From Oscillospiraceae bacterium (GTDB lineage: Bacteria; Bacillota; Clostridia; Oscillospirales; Oscillospiraceae), in NCBI GenBank assembly GCA_017461445.1, contig JAFTXW010000031.1, positions 1-43,913 on the forward strand: a stretch of DNA of 43,913 bases, read 5' to 3'. A program made the position numbers and the translations under genes. This document shows, in pieces, positions 25,360 to 33,757 of this stretch; the stretch's first letter is position 1, and the number at the start of each line of letters is the position of its first letter. Under the pieces are notes generated by a model. The model ran no database searches. It was given only the letters and a program-made list of their open reading frames with translations, and was not told the origin of the DNA.

Positions 25360-28300
25360 TTACATACAGTCTTCTATGGCGTTTTCTATGACCTGCCGCA
25401 GGTCGGGGCTGACGAAGGTGTATACCTGCTGGGTCTGGAAGATGCGGTAAAAGAACCGGTCATTGCCGATGTACACCAGGTCAAATTCCTCGCCGGAATC
25501 GAAGGCGATGTGGAGGGTATATTCCGCATCCTCCACATCGGGCTGGGGCTCGTCGGTGGGTACCAAAACCATGGAACCGAGAGATTCCAAAATGGTGATG
25601 GGATGCTTGCCGGTGATTTCCGTGTACGTCCAGTTTGGGTGCCATACGCCCATGCTGCCCTGGGGAAAGTCGTCCGCTGGTTCGGTCTCTGCTTCACCGG
25701 AGGGGATAGGGCCCAGCCAGTCGGCGTATTTTTCGTAGACCACATCGGGCCAGCGGTCAAGGCCGAAGAGTGCCAGCAGATCAGGAAGGCCGTTATAGGT
25801 TCCCACATCTGTGTAGCCGGGGCCGTAGTCATAAAAGCAGTTGTCGATGATGACCAGATCGCTGTCCAGCATCAGGTCGGACATAGTCTGTTCTCCGCCA
25901 ACGGCTGTCAATTCCATTGTGATGCCTGAATTATAGGTCTTGGGTTCATATCCCAGCCCCTCGGCGGCAGTCAGCAGGGCTTCCAGCTGGGCAAGGGTCT
26001 CCCCATCGGTGATAGCGGCCAGGCTTACACCATCCATTTTCAGCTCAGCTTTGCGCAGTTCTGGGATGGTGGGATGGTCGGCATAATAGAACAGGTTGGA
26101 ATAGGCCACATAATGCTCAATTAGATCACCGGATATGGAACTTGCCGCGCTGCGCCAAATCTCCTCCCAGGATGCCTCCGGGTCGTTGGTCAGGATGTAC
26201 CGCTCGCAGGCATCGTAATCCACGGAACCGTCGGTGACCTCCTCATAGAAGCGGCGCAGATACTTGTATTCTCCGTCGGGGATCACGGAGGATTCCTTGA
26301 AGTCCAGGGTGTAGATGCTTCCGTTGTAGTACAGGTCAAAGATCTCCGTTTCGTAAGCCGTCTCCCGGCGTTCGGAACTGTATTTGCAGACCCGCACGAA
26401 AGCGGGCTGGCCCCGCTTGGCATCCGACAGAAATAAGTCCCAGACTTCCTGATTCTCGTGAACACAGTCGTCGTGGATCACGAGACATCCGTCAATGCCT
26501 GCCTGCTCAGCATTGTAGTTGTTGGGAAGCTCCTCCAGCGGCGTCATGGCAACATCCGTGCCACTTTGGATGGTTCTGGTAAAGACCGCACCGTCGTACA
26601 GATTGGAGAACCAGGTCATCTCCGGGGAGGCCTCCGCGTCAAAGGCCAGGGTGTTTTCGTCCACAATGTCGAAAACATAGGTGAACATGCCGTCTTCGGT
26701 AGGCAGAAGCAGGCGGTTATTTTCGATGACATAGTCTCCGTGACCGATATAGCTGCTGAGAGGGGAGAAGGTGAGCCAGAAGGTACCGTCCTCCTGCAGG
26801 GTGACAGCTGCGGAGGAGAGGAGATCCTCCCCATTCTGGAACGCAAAGGTGGCAGGGGTGGGGATGATCGCGGCGGTCATTTCCAGCAGGAGATACGCGC
26901 CGGGGTTGTGCTTTTGAATGGTTTCCAGATCCTTTTCTGAAAGCAGAGCTTCCGTTCCCAAGCGGAAGGCATCGAACCAGTCCTGTCCGCCGCCCTTAAA
27001 GTTGCAGCTTTCGCTCCACTGTTCCATGATCTGCTGGCACAGAGTAGACATGATGTGGCCCCGCATATCGGTCTGACCGCCCTCCAGGAACTGGGAGAAG
27101 CAGTAATAGAGGGTACCCTCGCCGAAGCTCAACAGCTTTTCGTATTCCTCGGGGCTTTCGTCCAACCACATCTGGGGATTCTTGGCGGTGGCATCATAGG
27201 GGAGGATCTCGCGCAGAAGATATTCCACCGTGGTGTAGGTGGTGCCGTGCTCGGCGACATAGGCCTGCGCCTTCTGGAAATTTTCCTCCTCCAGCTGTAC
27301 GCTGTAGCCGTCGGAATCTGCCCAGACAGCATCTGCCGCTTCGCCGGGGAACTTTGCTTTGATATCGTCGGTGTAGTAGCTGCCGTCCCGGGGCTCCCAG
27401 TATTCTTTGAGGGTGTAGGCCCCATCGGTGTCTACCTTGAAGGTGATAGCGGTGGGAACATAGGTGCCGCCGTAGGCTTCCGGTTCACCGCTGTCGGTGC
27501 GGTAGCTTTCATGCATTACCAGCAGATACACCGTTTCCTCCGTCACCCGGCTTTCAATCCAGAAGAAGGGAAGCGTGGTTTTCTGCTCGTTGGCGAGAAC
27601 CACATGGCTTTCCACATGGATCAGCCCGTCCTCTGGATTGGTATCGAAGTGTGCGAGAATGGCAGCGGAGATGGCTTCCTCCAGAGAATCAGAGGCGGTC
27701 TCCGGGGCGGCGAGCTTTTTCTGGTAGCTGACCTTGTTCAGGCTAACCTGAATGTTCATTCTGCCTACCAAGTTTCTGCATACATCTACATCCACATACA
27801 GGGAAAACTGCTCACCGGGGCCTTCTCCCCGCAGAGAGACCGCATCCCAAATGACAGTCCAGTTAACCACGGGCTTGATGACGGAAACAGCATTGCCGTA
27901 GACATTTCCATCTTTTTTCCGATGCACGGATAGAACGCTTCCGTTGTCACCGATATCAAAAGAGGACTGGAACGTAAAGTACAGTTTGTCGTCACCTTCG
28001 TTGGCGGCCTGCACCCGCTTGAGCCAGATACAAGTGCTGCTGTCCTGATAGGCGATGACTTCGCCTTGCGCGAAATCCTGTCCTTCCTCGGTGTAGCAGG
28101 CATCGGTCAGGACGGAGCTGCGGATGCTCAGGGATATTTCCGCGTCCTGCTGATCGGTGACGGTATAGCCGTTTTCCATGTGAATGTCCTGAATGTCGGA
28201 GGCGGAATAATCCCCGCTGTAATGCTGGATAAAGGGCAGTGGATCATTGGTAGTGAGATCGATATACTCGTTGGTGGAATTGGTACACAGGCGGATATAC

Positions 28301-29832
28301 CAGGGGGCTTCGTCGGGAACGCCGCCCACCCGCAGATGGAACACATCGTCGATCTCATAGCGCAGGATATACAGCCCGGAACCAATTTCTTCGCTGGCGT
28401 AGCCCTCGAAATCCTCCCAGCCAAGGTTTTCGCCTTTCTCCGCAAGCTCCACGACCTTTTCCAGGCTCAGCACTTCCTTGGTTGGCTCCATGCCCTCGTC
28501 AGATACGGGGATGTCCTCGGAGAAGCTGTTCTCGTAAATGTCCAGGAATCTGGTCACAAAGCGGGCCTGTTCCTGCTGCTCCTCTGTGCCCCCGGTGACC
28601 TGCCAGCCGAACTTTTTGTAGAGGTTGGTGGTGGCCTGGGTCAGGGGCGGCAGGTCTTCCTGCTCCCGGACGAAGCGGATGCCCTCGGCATACAGCATCT
28701 TGAAGGTCTGGAAAGCCTGATGTGGATCCTTGTATACCGCCCGGCCATATTGATCCGCGCCGATGGCGAAATCGGGGCTGATGGATTCATAGTAGGCGGT
28801 GTCCACACTCCCCAGGATGTTGCCCGTACCGGGGACATACTCCTGCACCCAGGGGTTCACCACGGAGGAATTGACCGGGTTCGTCAGGAAGCACACGGCC
28901 ACCACGATGCAGGCGATGACGGCAATGAGCACGATCCAGAAGGCGGGCTTCTTGTAATTCAGCACGTTTTTCACCCGCTCTTTCACGCCCACCTCCCCAA
29001 AAGCCAGGGGACAGGCGGCGATCATGCCCCGCTTGACGCTGCATTTGAGCAATGCTTCCGAGTAGTCCGCCCGCTGGTCAGTGCCAAGGGTCTTGATTAC
29101 CTTTTCATCGCAGGCCAGCTCGATGTCCCGGCACAGCAGGATATAGGCCAGCCACAGGATGGGGTTGAACCAGTGGAAGGTCAGCAGCAGAAAGCCCAAG
29201 GGCTTCCACCAGTGGTCTTTGCGGCGGATGTGGGCCTGCTCATGGGCGATGACATGGGCCATGTCCTGCTTCCCCATGGAGAAGGGAAGATAGATCCGGG
29301 GGCGGAAAATACCCAGCACGAAGGGGGAGGGGATCTGCTCGCTCTGCCAGATATTGTCCCGCAGCCGCACGGCGGTGGATACCCGCCTGCGCAGCCTCCA
29401 GTAGCTGATAAGGGTGTAGAGCACCATCAGCGCGATGCCGGCCCACCAGAGGAAGGACAGATACATGGTATCCCACTGGATGCGCTCCACCGTCTGAGGC
29501 AGCTCCACCGAGACAGGCTCGGAGAAGGCAGGATTGGTGATGATATCGAGCCTTGCGGGTTCCGAATGCCGCACCGGGCCGTAGGTGAGAATTTCTGTTG
29601 GAAGGGTTTCCGTGCTGGGGATCAGGCTGAACACGCTCTCAATGGAGAAGGGAAGCAGCAGCCGCAGAGCCACCAGTCCCCACAGGGCAACATGTGTCCA
29701 CTTGGGTGCCTTCTTCAAAAGAAAGCGGAGAATCAGTACCGCGAGAACTACCCAGCTGGCGGTGATGCTGGCGTTGAGGATGCCGGAAAATTCCAGACAG
29801 CTTTCGAGAAAATTCGCGAACCATGCGGGCAT
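25360..29832 (-). CDS. Giant BlaR1-like M56 membrane metalloprotease sensor
   Basis: This 1490-residue protein has an N-terminal M56 (BlaR1/MecR1) unit with TM helices near 8-30, 34-52 and 104-126. The zinc-protease motif is AHEQAHIRRKDHWW (HEXXH, about residue 195), with the supporting CRDIELACDEKV downstream. A further TM segment is at about 300-322. In the family, the protease cleaves the partner BlaI repressor after sensing a ligand. The roughly 1150-residue extracytoplasmic part lacks a recognisable penicillin-binding domain (no SxxK plus KTG set seen) and looks like several beta-rich sensor modules. The ATG at 29832 is preferred over an in-frame GTG at 29841 because AAAGGG sits 8 bases before it. 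It lies one base after the blaI stop. Confidence 0.85.
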   Translation of the reverse strand: MPAWFANFLESCLEFSGILNASITASWVVLAVLILRFLLKKAPKWTHVALWGLVALRLLLPFSIESVFSLIPSTETLPTEILTYGPVRHSEPARLDIITNPAFSEPVSVELPQTVERIQWDTMYLSFLWWAGIALMVLYTLISYWRLRRRVSTAVRLRDNIWQSEQIPSPFVLGIFRPRIYLPFSMGKQDMAHVIAHEQAHIRRKDHWWKPLGFLLLTFHWFNPILWLAYILLCRDIELACDEKVIKTLGTDQRADYSEALLKCSVKRGMIAACPLAFGEVGVKERVKNVLNYKKPAFWIVLIAVIACIVVAVCFLTNPVNSSVVNPWVQEYVPGTGNILGSVDTAYYESISPDFAIGADQYGRAVYKDPHQAFQTFKMLYAEGIRFVREQEDLPPLTQATTNLYKKFGWQVTGGTEEQQEQARFVTRFLDIYENSFSEDIPVSDEGMEPTKEVLSLEKVVELAEKGENLGWEDFEGYASEEIGSGLYILRYEIDDVFHLRVGGVPDEAPWYIRLCTNSTNEYIDLTTNDPLPFIQHYSGDYSASDIQDIHMENGYTVTDQQDAEISLSIRSSVLTDACYTEEGQDFAQGEVIAYQDSSTCIWLKRVQAANEGDDKLYFTFQSSFDIGDNGSVLSVHRKKDGNVYGNAVSVIKPVVNWTVIWDAVSLRGEGPGEQFSLYVDVDVCRNLVGRMNIQVSLNKVSYQKKLAAPETASDSLEEAISAAILAHFDTNPEDGLIHVESHVVLANEQKTTLPFFWIESRVTEETVYLLVMHESYRTDSGEPEAYGGTYVPTAITFKVDTDGAYTLKEYWEPRDGSYYTDDIKAKFPGEAADAVWADSDGYSVQLEEENFQKAQAYVAEHGTTYTTVEYLLREILPYDATAKNPQMWLDESPEEYEKLLSFGEGTLYYCFSQFLEGGQTDMRGHIMSTLCQQIMEQWSESCNFKGGGQDWFDAFRLGTEALLSEKDLETIQKHNPGAYLLLEMTAAIIPTPATFAFQNGEDLLSSAAVTLQEDGTFWLTFSPLSSYIGHGDYVIENNRLLLPTEDGMFTYVFDIVDENTLAFDAEASPEMTWFSNLYDGAVFTRTIQSGTDVAMTPLEELPNNYNAEQAGIDGCLVIHDDCVHENQEVWDLFLSDAKRGQPAFVRVCKYSSERRETAYETEIFDLYYNGSIYTLDFKESSVIPDGEYKYLRRFYEEVTDGSVDYDACERYILTNDPEASWEEIWRSAASSISGDLIEHYVAYSNLFYYADHPTIPELRKAELKMDGVSLAAITDGETLAQLEALLTAAEGLGYEPKTYNSGITMELTAVGGEQTMSDLMLDSDLVIIDNCFYDYGPGYTDVGTYNGLPDLLALFGLDRWPDVVYEKYADWLGPIPSGEAETEPADDFPQGSMGVWHPNWTYTEITGKHPITILESLGSMVLVPTDEPQPDVEDAEYTLHIAFDSGEEFDLVYIGNDRFFYRIFQTQQVYTFVSPDLRQVIENAIEDCM

Positions 29833-29833
29833 A

Positions 29834-30199
29834 TCACTCACCCTTTCTGTAGCGGTCGATCATGGCCTGCACCGCATCGATCTCCTCCCGGGAGATATTT
29901 TTGTGCTTGGTGAAAGCGGCCACAAAGGCGGGCAGCGACCCTTCAAAGGTCTTTTCCACAAATTCGTCCAGCTCCGCCGCCTGAATTTCCTCCTTGGAGA
30001 CCAGGGAGGTGACGATGGTGTTTTCATTTTTCAGCACGCCCCGCTCCGACAGCCGCTTGATGACGGTGTAGGTGGTGGTGGATTTCCAGCCCAGCTGCTC
30101 CTGGCACAGGCGCACCAGCTCCTTGCTCTTGATGGGCTCATGCTCCCAGAGGATCAGACAGAAGCGGTATTCGCTTTCATATACCTTCGGTGTTTCCAT
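29834..30199 (-). CDS. BlaI/MecI/CopY-family repressor
   Basis: This 121-residue protein is a winged-helix repressor of the penicillinase-repressor family. The N-terminal domain shows YESEYRFCLILWEHEPIKSKELVRLC and the recognition region GWKSTTTYTVIKRLSERGVL (about 38-57). The C-terminal dimerisation part contains FVEKTFEGSLPAFVAAF. The start is the ATG at 30199 after AAAGGAGGTATCCCCT. The longer frame reads back through the operator region. It is cotranscribed with its M56 sensor. Two inverted repeats over its promoter indicate autoregulation (inference). Confidence 0.92.
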   Translation of the reverse strand: METPKVYESEYRFCLILWEHEPIKSKELVRLCQEQLGWKSTTTYTVIKRLSERGVLKNENTIVTSLVSKEEIQAAELDEFVEKTFEGSLPAFVAAFTKHKNISREEIDAVQAMIDRYRKGE

Positions 30200-30217
30200 A
30201 GGGGATACCTCCTTTTG

Positions 30218-30233
30218 CTCTAATCTGTTAGAG
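30218..30233. promoter_or_regulatory. Operator 1 for the BlaI-type repressor
   Basis: The palindrome CTCTAA-TCTG-TTAGAG lies just downstream of the predicted transcription start of the repressor gene. It shares the TCTAA-N4-TTAGA core with operator 2, 26 bp away centre to centre. Confidence 0.75.
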
Positions 30234-30242
30234 TGCATCTTT

Positions 30243-30271
30243 AGTCTAACCGATTAGAGTGAAAATGTCAA
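30243..30271 (-). promoter_or_regulatory. Promoter of the blaI–M56 operon
   Basis: On the minus strand, TTGACA (30266-30271) and TAGACT (30243-30248) are separated by 17 bp. Operator 2 fills the spacer and the -10 box. Confidence 0.8.
30245..30258. promoter_or_regulatory. Operator 2 for the BlaI-type repressor
   Basis: The palindrome TCTAA-CCGA-TTAGA overlaps the spacer and -10 element of the repressor's promoter, so occupancy would block RNA polymerase. It also lies upstream of the divergent promoter at 30281. Confidence 0.78.
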
Positions 30272-30280
30272 TAGAATAAT

Positions 30281-30309
30281 TTGACGGATATGCAAAAAGA
30301 TGGTAAACT
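30281..30309 (+). promoter_or_regulatory. Promoter of the divergent secreted-protein gene
   Basis: TTGACG (30281-30286), 17 bp, TAAACT (30304-30309). The leader is about 25 bases and contains AAAGGAG. Confidence 0.7.
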
Positions 30310-30338
30310 TTTAGAAGAAAGACCAAAGGAGTTCGCCC

Positions 30339-31469
30339 ATGAAAAAAGTCCTTTCCTGCCTGCTGTGCCTTTGCCTGGTGCTGAGCCTGTGTCCCCGGGC
30401 ATCGGCAAATGAGGCTGCCCCGGATCTGTCCGGCTATATTTCCAACCGGGCCAGCCGCCGCTATGTGGAGGCCATGCTGAGCTATCATCTGTGGGAGAAC
30501 AAGTCCGTGCAGAAGGCTCTGAAGCAGGGCTTTTCTGCCGTGTTCCTCTTTGAGGGCTGCTCCGACAATATGGACGACCCGGAGCTTTCGGATTTGAGCT
30601 ACTACCGGGTGTCGGCAGTCTGCATCGTTCTGCGGCTGGACGAAACGGGGGAGCCTGTGATCGCCTATTTCAATGACAATTGCAGCACCCTGCCGGACCG
30701 TCCGCTGGAATACGGAAAATGGTACATTGAAGGCGTGGGAGACGTGGGCCCCGCGACCATCTGCGACGGCACCTATGAGCTGTACTCCGTCTATCATATG
30801 GGAGCCTATGAAGCCCTGCACATCCGCACCTCCATGATGGACGAGACGCTGGAAGCGGTCTACATGACCCCGGAGGGCTATGTGACCAGCCGGGCCAACG
30901 AGGTGAACATCCATACCCGCACGGGAAATCACACCATTGAGAAGGCCATGTGGTCTGCCGGGTGTATGCTGGTGGGGGACGGGGATTTTTCTGATTTTAC
31001 GGAGCTGCTGGAATCCACCTATTATGCCGTCCATGAGAATTTCTTTACGGGCTTGAGGGTGGGCACCCTGACCATCGACCGGCAGTGCCTGCAAGAGGAG
31101 CTGCTGGAGCTGTACGGGGATCAGGGAGCGGTGGAGACCCTGCTGACCGTTTCCCGCTGCGCCCACCCGGATACCTATCTGAAACGGTGTACCGAAGCGG
31201 CTTCCATGGAGCCGAAGACCCTCCGGGCTGCTCGGGAGACGACCCTGATGACCCTGCCCTGCAGCCATGCCAACGACGCCCGGGCTATCCCCGTACTTAC
31301 CCTGCAGGAGGGGGAACGGGTGGAGGTCTCCGGCACCATCGTCAACACCGGGGGAGACCTGTGGTACCGGGTGGAGCTGCTGGACGGCACCTGCTATGTC
31401 CGCGCGGAGGATATGGAGGAGGTTCCCAAAACCTGGTGGGAACGGGTTTTAGAGTTTTTCGGGGGATAA
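30339..31469 (+). CDS. Secreted protein with C-terminal SH3-like domain
   Basis: This 376-residue protein has a signal peptide (KKVLSCLLCLCLVLSLCPRASA, cleavage near 24). The central part (about 30-305) was not recognised as a named family. The C-terminal ~60 residues look like a bacterial SH3 domain (PVLTLQEGERVEVSG, then DLWYRVELLDGTCYVRAEDM). It is divergent from the blaI–M56 operon and shares its regulatory region, so it may belong to the same envelope-stress or ligand response (inference). The ATG follows AAAGGAG. Confidence 0.75.
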   Translation: MKKVLSCLLCLCLVLSLCPRASANEAAPDLSGYISNRASRRYVEAMLSYHLWENKSVQKALKQGFSAVFLFEGCSDNMDDPELSDLSYYRVSAVCIVLRLDETGEPVIAYFNDNCSTLPDRPLEYGKWYIEGVGDVGPATICDGTYELYSVYHMGAYEALHIRTSMMDETLEAVYMTPEGYVTSRANEVNIHTRTGNHTIEKAMWSAGCMLVGDGDFSDFTELLESTYYAVHENFFTGLRVGTLTIDRQCLQEELLELYGDQGAVETLLTVSRCAHPDTYLKRCTEAASMEPKTLRAARETTLMTLPCSHANDARAIPVLTLQEGERVEVSGTIVNTGGDLWYRVELLDGTCYVRAEDMEEVPKTWWERVLEFFGG

Positions 31470-31473
31470 TTTT

Positions 31474-31499
31474 AAACGCCGCCCAACAGGGCGGCGTTT
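31474..31499. terminator. Hairpin terminator between converging genes
   Basis: A perfect 11-bp stem (AAACGCCGCCC / GGGCGGCGTTT) closes an AACA loop five bases after the + strand stop, with T-rich sequence on both sides. Confidence 0.85.
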
Positions 31500-31506
31500 G
31501 CTGTTT

Positions 31507-33747
31507 TTATTCGCTGTCACGGTGTTCCCAGCTGAGAACGGCATCCTTTAAGCCTTCCAGATCCAGAACGCCGTAGGCGAAGCCTTTTTTGACCAGCTCC
31601 TCGGGGAGGTATTCGTCGTATTTGTCGAACAGGGGCAGTTCCTTGGGGTAGACCAGCTCCATCGGGTCGATGGGCTTGCGGATCTCCTCGGATACGACCC
31701 GGAAGAAGGTCTCCGCGTCGGTCTTCATGGTGAACTGCATGTAATAGGGCCGGGCGGAATCGAAGTTTTTCAGCCCCAGCCGGTCGGCGCATTTGATCTT
31801 CAGGAACCGCTCCATGGCGAGGAAGGTATACGTTCCCACCCAGGGGAGCAGGCACCACATATTCCCGCCCAGGTTGATCAGCGGCTTTTCTCCCGCGCCG
31901 GAGTGGGAGGCTGTGTACCGGGCCTGTTCCAGCCGGGCTACGGCATTTTTCATCAGGTAGGGATACTGCCTGTCCTCCCGGAGCACCTGCCGCATACGGC
32001 ACAGGATCTTGGTGTGAAGATCGCCGGGGCACTGGCCGAAGTAGGCGGGGATACTGCCCTTCACCTGCTCGCAGTATACCAAGTGCCGCTTGTGATCCAC
32101 GTCCAGTACCTGCCAGACATGGCCCGCGATGGCCAGTTTTTCCCCCACGGGGGGCGGCAGCACCACGGTGCCCAGCTCCTGGGCCTCGCTGCGGACGGTG
32201 TATTCCTCGTTTTCCTGGAACACACCGTAAAATTTGAAGGAGTTGACCACCCGCTCTCCCGCCAGTCCTACGATCAGCCCGCCCTGCTCCGTCTGCTGGA
32301 TGTGGTCGGTCTGGATCAGGTGCCGCAGGAGCACCTTGTAATCCTCCTGGCTGATGCGGTGGAAATAATGCAGCCGCAGCACCCGGTCTGCCAAAGCCCG
32401 GGGAGAAAGCTCCCCGCAGGAGGAGAGGGTGGACATGGTCTGGTGGTATAGCAGGCTGTAGGGGAGCCGATCCAGCCGGGGCGGCTCGCACCACCGTTCT
32501 TCCAGATACAGCTGCACCAGGGCGATGCCCTGCAGCAGCTTCCAGGGGATGGTGGAGGGCAGCATGGCCCGGGCCTCGGGCTCGTCCTCCCGCATGACGA
32601 ACCACATTTCCGGGGGACTTTCCCGCCGCCCGGTGCGGCCCATCCGCTGCAAAAAAGAGGAAACCGTCCAGGGGGCATCGATCTGGAAGGCCCGCTCCAG
32701 ACGGCCGATGTCGATGCCCAGCTCCAGGGTGGCAGTGGTGACGGTGGTCATGTATTGGGAATCGTCCTTCATGATCCCTTCGGCGGTCTCCCGGTAGGAG
32801 GCAGAAAGGTTGCCGTGGTGAATGAGGAAGCGGTCCCGCTCGTGATTGTATTCGCAGTATTGGCGCAAAGTTGTGGTGACAGTCTCACATTCCTCCCGGG
32901 AATTTACGAACACCAGGCACTTTTTGCCCCGGGTGTGCTCGAAAATGTAGCCGATGCCGGGATCGGCGTTTTTTGGCGCATCGTCGGTCTTTTCTTCCAG
33001 AACGGGAAGGGCTTCAATATCTGTCCGGTCTTCAGCTGCCTGGACATCCTTCACATAGAAATGCTCCATGCTCAGCCGCCATTTACTTCCTTTGGCTTCA
33101 ATTTTGGGAATGATGGTCTTCCGCCCGGTACCGAGGGACAGGAACTGGCCCGTACCCTCCGGGTCACCGATGGTGGCGGAAAGGCCGATGCGCCGGGGGT
33201 TTACCCCCGCCAGACGGCTCAGCCGCTCAATCAGGCATAATGTCTGCCCACCCCGGTCACCCCGGAGCAGGGAATGGACTTCGTCAATGACCACAAACCG
33301 CAGGTCGCCGAAAAGCTTCGGAATGGCGGAGTGCTTATGCAGAAGCATAGCTTCCAGAGATTCCGGGGTGATCTGCAAAATGCCGGAGGGGTGCTTCATC
33401 AGCTTGCTTTTGTGGCTCTGTGCCACATCCCCGTGCCAGTGCCATACGGGAATATCCGCCTCGGCGCACAGATCGTTGAGCCGCGTAAATTGGTCATTGA
33501 TCAGGGCTTTCAGGGGGCCAATGTAGATACAGCCCACGGAAGCCGGGGGATCCTCGGAGAACAGGGTGATGATGGGGAAGAAGGCCGCTTCTGTTTTGCC
33601 GGAGGCGGTGGAGGCGGTCAGCAGCACGTTTTCGTCGGTGTTAAAAATGGCATCCGCCGCGGCCACCTGGATGGCCCGAAGATTCTCCCAGCGGTTTCGG
33701 TAGATATAATCCTGTACAAAGGGTGCGTAGCGGTCAAATGCGCTCAT
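31507..33747 (-). CDS. Lhr-like SF2 DEVH-box helicase of the TerB operon
   Basis: This 746-residue superfamily 2 helicase has motif I TASTASGKTEAAFF (about 44-57), the GPLKALINDQ segment, ITPESLEAML, motif II VVIDEVHSLLRGDRGG (DEVH), motif III LSATIGD, the conserved domain-2 motif TTATLELGIDIG, and motif VI QRMGRTGRR. The layout resembles Lhr and the BREX-associated helicase BrxHII. Such enzymes unwind DNA or RNA-DNA hybrids. It is the third gene of the operon, starting 10 bases after the ATPase stop with AAGAGGTAGG as ribosome binding site. There is no HNH or nuclease motif at the C-terminus. Confidence 0.88.
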   Translation of the reverse strand: MSAFDRYAPFVQDYIYRNRWENLRAIQVAAADAIFNTDENVLLTASTASGKTEAAFFPIITLFSEDPPASVGCIYIGPLKALINDQFTRLNDLCAEADIPVWHWHGDVAQSHKSKLMKHPSGILQITPESLEAMLLHKHSAIPKLFGDLRFVVIDEVHSLLRGDRGGQTLCLIERLSRLAGVNPRRIGLSATIGDPEGTGQFLSLGTGRKTIIPKIEAKGSKWRLSMEHFYVKDVQAAEDRTDIEALPVLEEKTDDAPKNADPGIGYIFEHTRGKKCLVFVNSREECETVTTTLRQYCEYNHERDRFLIHHGNLSASYRETAEGIMKDDSQYMTTVTTATLELGIDIGRLERAFQIDAPWTVSSFLQRMGRTGRRESPPEMWFVMREDEPEARAMLPSTIPWKLLQGIALVQLYLEERWCEPPRLDRLPYSLLYHQTMSTLSSCGELSPRALADRVLRLHYFHRISQEDYKVLLRHLIQTDHIQQTEQGGLIVGLAGERVVNSFKFYGVFQENEEYTVRSEAQELGTVVLPPPVGEKLAIAGHVWQVLDVDHKRHLVYCEQVKGSIPAYFGQCPGDLHTKILCRMRQVLREDRQYPYLMKNAVARLEQARYTASHSGAGEKPLINLGGNMWCLLPWVGTYTFLAMERFLKIKCADRLGLKNFDSARPYYMQFTMKTDAETFFRVVSEEIRKPIDPMELVYPKELPLFDKYDEYLPEELVKKGFAYGVLDLEGLKDAVLSWEHRDSE

Positions 33748-33757
33748 AGCCTACCTC

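Noticed and set aside
28066-29913. 615-codon open frame on the plus strand opposite the M56 gene
   Set aside because: Antisense shadow; the minus strand carries the protease motifs and TM helices.
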